Shown here one piece after another: positions 57,050 to 64,000 of a DNA stretch of 64,000 nucleotides. The translations under genes were made by a program, and so were the position numbers. The stretch covers positions 151,600 to 215,599 of the forward strand of contig QNGE01000844.1 of NCBI GenBank assembly GCA_008508345.1. Reading direction: 5' to 3'. Positions within the stretch are counted from its first letter, which is position 1, and every line of letters starts with the position of its first letter. The notes below the pieces were generated by a model. It worked only from the letters and a program-made list of their open reading frames with translations, made no database searches and had not been told where the DNA came from. This DNA is from Paragonimus westermani (lineage: Eukaryota; Platyhelminthes; Trematoda; Plagiorchiida; Troglotrematidae).

Positions 57050-58480
57050 GACTCAAAATTCTGGTCAGCAAGACAACATGATACAGGATTTTCTTATGGG
57101 ACCCAACCCGGAGCCAATGACTGAAGAGTCTGACTCACTTGGCAGTGAGGGGCTTGCCTAGCCCGAAAGCGCAGTGAATAAGACTGACGTCAGATTCTGC
57201 AAACTTTTGCGCGCAGTAGATGTACCTGAAGCTAAATCAGGCTTTTCAGTGATACAGGATGATTTTCCACCGTCCCGGATAATACGTCAGCGGTCACAAT
57301 CAACCGTTAGGCGATCGGAGTGCTCTTTGTTTGAAGGTATCTTTTCTAATCCCGTTCTCTCCGATAAAGGAGACAGAAGTGCCGCAATTTTAAAATTAGT
57401 TCTGCTGCATGCCCATAGGATCGTGCCTCGCTACCTATGCACTCCTACGCGATCAGTAGTGCGACGTACAATTTTGAGTGGAACTACTATTCGTCTGACA
57501 GATACGCTTTGGCCTGTCTGGCAAGAGTCTACCTGGAAGGACCGGGATCCTGGTCAACGTAGCCCGCTGGATCAAAACAGCACACAAGCCTGACCACCAC
57601 GTCAAGGTAGCAGTATGGGTCAAGACCTATACCACTACCTGATGCCCCATTTGAACATCTCGCTCATACTTCTGTGAACAATGCAAGAATTCCAAGATTT
57701 ACCTCCTATTTCAACCCATAGGCTAGTGGTTTGTTTTACTGTTATTTGGTTTGAACTTTTATTAAAAACTCTATCCTCTAAATAGTAGCCAGTAGCCCAG
57801 ACGTCGGTCTATTAGAGAACGCCTTAAAGACTGTCGATTTTACTAACAAGTACCTATTCCATCACTAGCGTAGGTCATCTGCTACGTTTCTTAAGGCTGT
57901 ACTATCCCAGTTGTTCTCACAAAGCTCCTCCATCCCTCCCCTTGTTGATAGCTGAATGTTACACAGCCTGGAGAGACGGCCAAATAATCCTAAGGATCGA
58001 AGTCACATATGGGCAAAGAATTTTCGCTTTCAGGGTTTGAATGCTGATAAACGCAGGTAAGGTTAAGTCAGATTACAGGGCATGCGGCGATCGCCGTGAA
58101 ACGTCGTTTCTTGCATTCGTGAGTTGAAGATCCCACTGTGGTGCAATAATTGAGGGAGGCAGCGCTTTACTACATCTCATAAGGAACTACCATTAGGAGA
58201 CCGTGTGACTATGGTCAGGAGAATCGTTGACTAGTGCGATGACCGAATAAATACACGACATTTTCCTAAATCAAGTACCATACAACCACTGTTCAATACT
58301 GAAGATTAGTGGAGGTAGAACTTCGGAAGTTTGGGCCTATTTATTTCAATATTGACTATAGTCACATGGTCGTAGTGTTCAGTGGATTCAATGGATTGTG
58401 AACGGAAGTATGAATCTGGAGCTTTTGAGAGTTCCGTATTTCGATGCGGAGAATCTCAAGGTCCTCAGCAATGGACTGAA
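57050..58480. other. Unassigned stretch between RTE and LINE
   Basis: The longest frame is 57,174-57,593 on the plus strand (139 codons, KTDVRFCKLLRAVDVPEA..., charged, no domain recognised). It might be an unrecognised LINE part. Nothing else is seen. Confidence 0.3.
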
Positions 58481-61000
58481 AAGGGGAAAATGGTGTAGTA
58501 TCCGAACTAATGTAGATGTTGGTCAAGGCAAGCCTTGAAAATTGCTACAGAGTTATCAGAAACAACACGTCCTGGTAGCGTATTCCAAGCCTTGCAAACG
58601 CGCGATGAGAAAAAGCTGCCTGCATTCTAGTCTGCTATGTTGGACCTCTAGTTTTAGGGGTGGCCCCTCAGTGTCAGGCTGTTTCCCCTGTATAGCCTCA
58701 GGGGACTTCATTATCGAAAAGGTTAATACCAAGTCAATTCTAAGCCAACGTTACTCTAAGGAGTACACGTTCAAAGATTCCAGCCTTTCCTCAAACATCC
58801 TAGTTTTCAGACCCCGAACTGTTTTAGTGGCTCGACGTTCCATAGTCTCCTGGAGTGATTTGTCCTTTTGGGGATATGATGGCTAAATGGCAGTTTCATT
58901 CTCCAGATGCGGTCGAACGAAACTTTTATGAAGAAGCGGAAAACAACTAGGATTGGACTGTCGGAAGAGACGTTTCGATAGCGCCAAGGTTTTAGTTGCC
59001 TTTTTTGCATCTGTATCAGCGTTTGGAGAGCTCGAGTGTGCGAACTAGTAGTTCCTAGGTCTTCTTCGATAAGAACTGTCTGAAGCGGGTACCAGTGGGG
59101 CACCCCATTGAGGCTACGCCTGCTAGTAGAAAATGCACCATTAGCGCGCGCCATGTATAGACGGTTGGCAATGTACGACTTAAGCGACCGAAGAGAATTG
59201 CTTCGCACCCCATAGTGTAAAAGCTTGCCGATCAAAACAGCATAGTCCACGCGGTTGAATGCTTTGGCAAGGTCAAGATAATCGACGTCTATTCCATTAC
59301 CCTGATCAATTGTCATAGTCTACAGATCGGTGGCTATCATTAGATTTGTGGTGCACGAACAGCCCTTTCGAAATCCGTGTATTGCATTGAAGAACTCACG
59401 AGAAGTTAGGTGCTTATAAAGCGAGTCGCAAACAGGCGCCTCTAAAGTTCTTGAGACGTTTGACAGCAAAACAATCGGTTTGTAATCAGTGGGACAATTA
59501 CGTCTGCCACCCTTGAAAACGGGTGTGATGCTCGCGAGTTTTCAGCTGCTGGATGCTATTCCTTGGGAGACGGATTGAGTAAACAGTGAGCTAAGTGGAT
59601 CAGCAAGTCGCTCGGCCACTTCTCGCAAGGTCTTGGGAAGTATACCGTCGAGGCCAGGAGAGGTGTCCCTAGGGCACCTGAGTTTATCCAACACCACCGC
59701 GGAGGACGTATCCACAATGTAAGTACCACCAATTTTTGTGTCAAGACGAAGCTGAGGAACTGATGGTGACTACTGGGACATCAGCGGCCTCCATATTAGA
59801 GCTATTAAGGCTTGATGGGCTTAAGAGTTGCGGAACTCCAGCTTTCGCTTTGAGTTGATGTTACAAATCGGAAGAGGCTACTCGGATCGGCAATAAAGCG
59901 TTCCATAAGACGTTGTTGATAATGAAAACGGTTATACCAAGTTAGCGACGTACACCGATTCCTCAAGATATCGTATATTTTTGGTCAGCTTCAGATCCTG
60001 ATATTCGATAACACGTCCAACCATACTGCTTCTTCATGATAAGTTTGGGTGTGCTGGAGCGTAGTTTACAAAGAGACTTTTTCCGTTTAGTTCTTTACAA
60101 TGGTGTAGATTCATCAACGTCTGCGAAAAGTGATAATAAACCTCTCACAGAGATCATCTACAGGGTGAAGAGGAGTGAAGTTGACCCAAGACTGCGTTTC
60201 CAAGTAGCCACGTAATTTCTCTACATCCATTTTTTGAAAGTTTCTGCGATCGATAGCCGTTGAGCTAACGAAGTTCATGCTGCAAATGAAGTCGAATAAG
60301 ATGAACGCGTGGTCACTGAGTCCGAGTGGTGCGGTGATTGCAAGGTTGTCGACTATCAGCTCTTCGTTAGTGAATAGGTAATTCTGCTGAGACGGATTAT
60401 GACCAGTATGCCACCGAGTGAAACCGGAGATGTGTTCTGTAAAGCCCAATGCCCCGATTGTGTGAAAAAATCATGTGGACATAGAATTCTAAGTGCCTGA
60501 GTATGAGAAATCCGGAGAGCTAATTGCAGGTAAGTTGAAATCTCTCATTAAGAGAATATGGAAAAATCCTAGGGTAGGTAAAAATCCCAATCCAGATGAA
60601 TTCGTCTTTTGAATTATCTGAAGATGGTGGGTGACAGAGAACCCCTACTAGCCAACGTTCGGAACCGTTTAGGCGAACCGAACACCGAACGGTTTCTTGA
60701 ATCGCAGCAAGTACTGGATCGTTGAAGACCTGAAGAGAAATATGAACATGGAGGGCCGATCCCCCTCTACCTCAAGTTCTATCCGCAAGGAAGATAACCG
60801 TGCCCTCTAAAGCGAGCTCAGAGTCAAGGTAGAAAGTGCTCAACCACGATTTCGTTACGGCAACAATCCGAGGCTAAGCGGAATAACAAAGTTCGCAGAG
60901 GTCTGGTAGTTTATTTACTAAGCTAAGTGCGTTAGTGTACGTGCATTCTACAGAGTTAATGGTAAACAAATGAACGTTATTCTGTGGGGGTAGTTCATTT
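58480..61000 (-). mobile_element. CR1/Jockey-like LINE with endonuclease and RT, core deleted
   Basis: Endonuclease about 61,000-60,110: SLVNKLPDLCELC, PRIVAVTKSWL, RGGSALHVHISL, LLMRDFNLPAISSPDFS, and the open frame 60,114-60,449 (NYLFTNEELIVDNLAITAPL, GLSDHAFILFDF). RT about 59,750-58,807: RCPRDTSPGLDGILPKTL, ITPVFKGGRRNCPTDYKPI, HGFRKGCSCTTNLM, VDYLDLAKAFNRVDYAVLIG (box A), NGVPHWYPLQ. Then it jumps straight to IEEDLGTTSSHT and KRQLKPWRYRNVS, so box C with its catalytic aspartates is deleted. The C-terminal end (RLRIDLVLTFSI, RLQGLEYAT) reaches about 58,500. Confidence 0.87.
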
Positions 61001-62380
61001 AAAACGCAGCGTTACTGAAGGTCGCCGACTCCACGGGAGCCGGCGAAACCAAATCCCCAACAAGCACCATCAGGCGACTGCTACGCCTGCAGTGATTAGC
61101 TTTTAGTAAAGCCCGTTCCTCTTTAGAACGAACGGGGTGAAACGAAATCCGGCCATGGATAAGGAGACGTCGATGGTGGAACCAATCCAGTACGTGCGAT
61201 GCCATCTCACTCAAAGTGGTGGTAATTATGAGAAGTGGTCTAGATTCGCCCCGCTCTGACTTGGGCCGCAGAACGTTGGTAAGTTCAAGTGTAGTTGACA
61301 GAGATCGCCACTGAATCGCCGTGTTCCAGGTCGTCACCAATAGAATCGGGACACCCTTAATAACGCTACGAAACCGGTCAGCGGTTCCCGTTCCCTTCTT
61401 AGAGAGGTTGCGTCTCTGACGTTCAGCCTATGGTATATCAGGATACACCCGGGCCTCGGAGCAGCTTGTGCCACTAGAACGCCTTCAGTCATATATGACG
61501 AAAGCACGATCATTGCTAGCTTGTTTGTCAGCATATGGCGAACCCAGATTCCTCACTAATCTCGTGACAGAGTTTGGGACACATGGATTTATGTCCACTT
61601 TAGTGCAGAGGCTTCTCAAGAGCTCTCGATCATGCACGTCACGTAGTAAACTGCATGGGTTGCATGTCACTAAAGTGTATGGGGCTAAAACGGGTATGGA
61701 TCGAATATGAGCAATGCATTGTGTTTCACTACATTCAGTCAGAGTACAGTCTAGGGACTGCATTTCTTTGGAAATGAGGAGCGCTTTTTCGCAATCTCAC
61801 ACATTCTTTATTATTAACAGATTTCTTAGAGATGGGTAGAGACAGGGCAAAGTGTAAAGTGACAACTCATTTTTAACCTTCTGAATAACACATATGACGG
61901 CTGAGTGATCACAGCGAAGACCAGATAAGCCCCATAATAAGTGACGCAATTTAAGCCTAGGCCAAAGTAGCCAGGTTAATAATCACACACTAATACGTGG
62001 CGGTTGAAAGTGCGCTAACAAGCATTGGCAGTCCAGAAAGACGCATGAGTATCAGAACAAAGTTAACGGGTTTAAGTTTCATAAAAATCAAAAACAGGCT
62101 ATCACGAGTAAACACCACTATTAACAAATGAAGCAAAACCTACCGGCACACCATCCCCAATTTCATCGTCCCAGCAACTCGTTAGTTTTTTTGCTATCAC
62201 ATCTGTTGTTTCTTCTTCGCCTGTAAATCAGCCGCTAAACGAATGCAAAACACACAATTACCCCACAGGTCCATGGCAAACGGAACACGCACGTCTAATC
62301 AGATGTTGCGCGAGTGCTGAAGGTCAAATTTTCAGCTTCAGCGATGCAGTGAGGTAGGGGCCCGAGGTTCCGGATCCGGT
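61001..62380. other. Unassigned stretch, possible LINE 5' part at its start
   Basis: 61,001-61,340 is an open minus-strand frame of 113 codons directly before the LINE endonuclease and may belong to its 5' region. The rest has no recognised content. Confidence 0.35.
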
Positions 62381-62389
62381 CAGTTTTGC

Positions 62390-62910
62390 TTGGTTAGTGT
62401 CAGCGAGCACCTGTTGATTCGTAAGGCGATCATTGAAAACAGTGTAGCGCTGCTCTCAGGGATTATAGCGAACATCAAATACACAGTAAAATTACGCGCA
62501 AAATGAAAGCTTAGAAAAATGGAAATCAAGAAAAGCTTCAAAACGACATCTAGAGGCGCTGCTGACGACCTCCTAAGAGAGGCTGTTCCGCAGAGGACAC
62601 GCGAATGAACATACGGACAGACACTCACCGGACATGGTTTACAAGACAGACACACCAGAGCTTGCAAACCATACTGATCTGTGTAGTTCTCTCCATGCTG
62701 ATTGTTCTCCCCATCAAAAATTGTTTAGCAGAACAGACGTGCGGAAAATATCCTGGGATCTCCTAAGACAGTTGTTTAATCTCATATTAAATACGTGAAG
62801 AGTGGGAGCTGAGATAACCACTTCTAGCAGGCTGGTTCAGAAGAGGACCACTCGGAGTGCAGACGAATGACGCCGGCAAAGCTAACGGCATTGGTGACGC
62901 ATAAAAATGA
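62390..62910 (-). mobile_element. CR1/Jockey-like LINE 3' end with 3' UTR
   Basis: The minus strand at about 62,860-62,710 reads SLLEVVISAPTLHVFNMRLN then NCLRRSQDIF, the last residues typical of these ORFs (WNSLP.EVV.A.....F...LD). About 62,400-62,510 is 3' UTR sharing blocks such as GATCATTGAAAACAG with 15,620-15,700. Confidence 0.7.
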
Positions 62911-64000
62911 GACTATTCCTTCTTGAACATGAACGCTCAGTTTTCAGTAGAGTAGATGGGCGTGGGTAAGTAGAGTCAGTTAACACTTTGTAGGCTAGTA
63001 TGATCTTTCCTTTAAACTTTCAAAACTCTAGGTTAAACAATCCCGGTTAACGTCCTGATGCTTGACTGATGTGTTGTCCGAAAATTAAACTGACTGAGAT
63101 TCCTTATCTTGCAATTGCATACAGTAATGGCTCAAGTGTAGATGAAGACGAACAAAAATGATATCCTGTTTGCACTGAAGGGCAAAACCGAATCATATTC
63201 CCATTTGCACAAAATAGGAAAAAGTTTGTTGTAGTGATGGTGATTCATAACACGAAATTGTATATTACTGCTGTTCCAGTACAGGAACGGTTCGAACATG
63301 TAACTTGTCAGAGAAATACGGCAGTTGAACCACATTGTTGTAATCTGAATTCTGTCCAACATTTGACCACCCCCTAGTCATGTGGTCAAAAACATTCTCG
63401 ACTTACGTGGCCAGTTCGCAATTCCAAATGCTGTAAATACGGCGAGACAGATCACATTCAGGCCGCATTTCTCAGTTCAAGGACGGATTTGTTCCAGAGT
63501 TCTTTAAAAGAGTGAAGTATCTCATCTGACTCACAACACGTTGCTTCTACTGTAATATCCATTGAGTCTGTAGGTTCTACCAGCCACATAACACAATCTC
63601 TCACTGATACCCGTGGTCCAAACTTTCCTTCATTGTCGATCCGTGTGGTGTTGAACCCTTTGGTTCTGTTAACTGCGGCTGGAACCCCCTGTTGTCCTGA
63701 GGCCTGTTAATTTTTCTGTTAAGAATTTCATTGCGCATGCTTCACTTATTCTTAAGGAATGTGGGCACTCACTCATTTATGCATGCTCACTTTTTGTTAC
63801 AAACTCTGGGTAATCTATTATTGATCTTGAGAGCATGGGGAGTTGGCATCTCCTTCTTCCACTGTCCGTTGAGTTTTCTGAGATAATGAATCCCGCTTCC
63901 GAGTCTGTATCAGATGTGAATTCAGTAACTGAATTATCTGCAGTCAAGCCGGCGCAGAGAGTAGCGTGTGAAGGAGCAACAACATTGCTACTTATGTGAA
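62911..64000. other. Unassigned stretch at window end
   Basis: No gene, RNA or repeat is recognised. Frames are short. A host exon cut off by the window edge cannot be excluded. Confidence 0.35.

Noticed and set aside
57174..57593. 139-codon plus-strand frame considered as a host gene
   Set aside because: No splice context, domain or neighbouring exon supports it, and it sits among LINE fragments.
58542..58886. Plus-strand 114-codon frame
   Set aside because: Antisense to the C-terminal part of the minus-strand LINE.
1..64000. Search for CRISPR-like arrays, operons, riboswitches or a novel defence-type gene cluster
   Set aside because: Spliced eukaryotic genes and retroelements account for the recognisable content; no regularly spaced repeats or gene clusters are present.

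Overview
The window is eukaryotic and most likely from a trematode (fluke) genome. It carries two host genes with canonical GT-AG introns, several of them only 36-55 bp long, beside very long introns packed with decayed transposons. The elements are the kinds common in flatworm genomes: CsRn1-type Ty3/Gypsy, RTE and CR1/Jockey-like LINEs, Penelope-like elements and a MULE. Base composition is not strongly AT-rich, which argues mildly against Schistosoma itself; the species cannot be fixed from sequence alone. Two ambiguous bases (17,456 and 48,799) show this is draft assembly.

Layout: 0.75-1.9 kb, a Penelope-like remnant (-). 2.08-6.51 kb, a dead Gypsy element with both LTRs (+). 6.8-8.4 kb, a LINE remnant (+). 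9.6-14.9 kb, a near-complete CsRn1-like Gypsy element (-). 15.6-16.1 kb, a LINE 3' end (-). 17.9-19.15 kb, a MULE transposase remnant (-). 19.5-25.3 kb, LINE and RTE fragments (+). 25.3-26.7 kb, a doubtful Penelope-like fragment (-).

Host genes: FAN1 (Fanconi-associated nuclease 1; 27.4-45.9 kb, +) can be followed through 15 proposed exons whose phases all agree, giving about 823 residues with a SAP-like region and an intact VRR-NUC active site. Its introns hold a Penelope-like element, RTE pieces and a TA microsatellite. EIF3J (translation initiation factor eIF3 subunit J; 46.3-50.75 kb, -) lies tail-to-tail with FAN1, stop codons 367 bp apart. Its first identifiable exon starts in phase 0 with no usable upstream ATG, which suggests an initiator AUG donated by a trans-spliced leader.

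From 51 kb to the end the window is again repeats: a tRNA-like SINE-type sequence, two RTE copies facing each other (51.5-53.3 kb + and 54.0-57.0 kb -), a CR1/Jockey-like LINE with endonuclease and reverse transcriptase (58.5-61.0 kb -) and another LINE 3' end (62.4-62.9 kb -). No CRISPR array, operon or prokaryotic feature is present. Most transposon reading frames are broken, so they are annotated as remnants.
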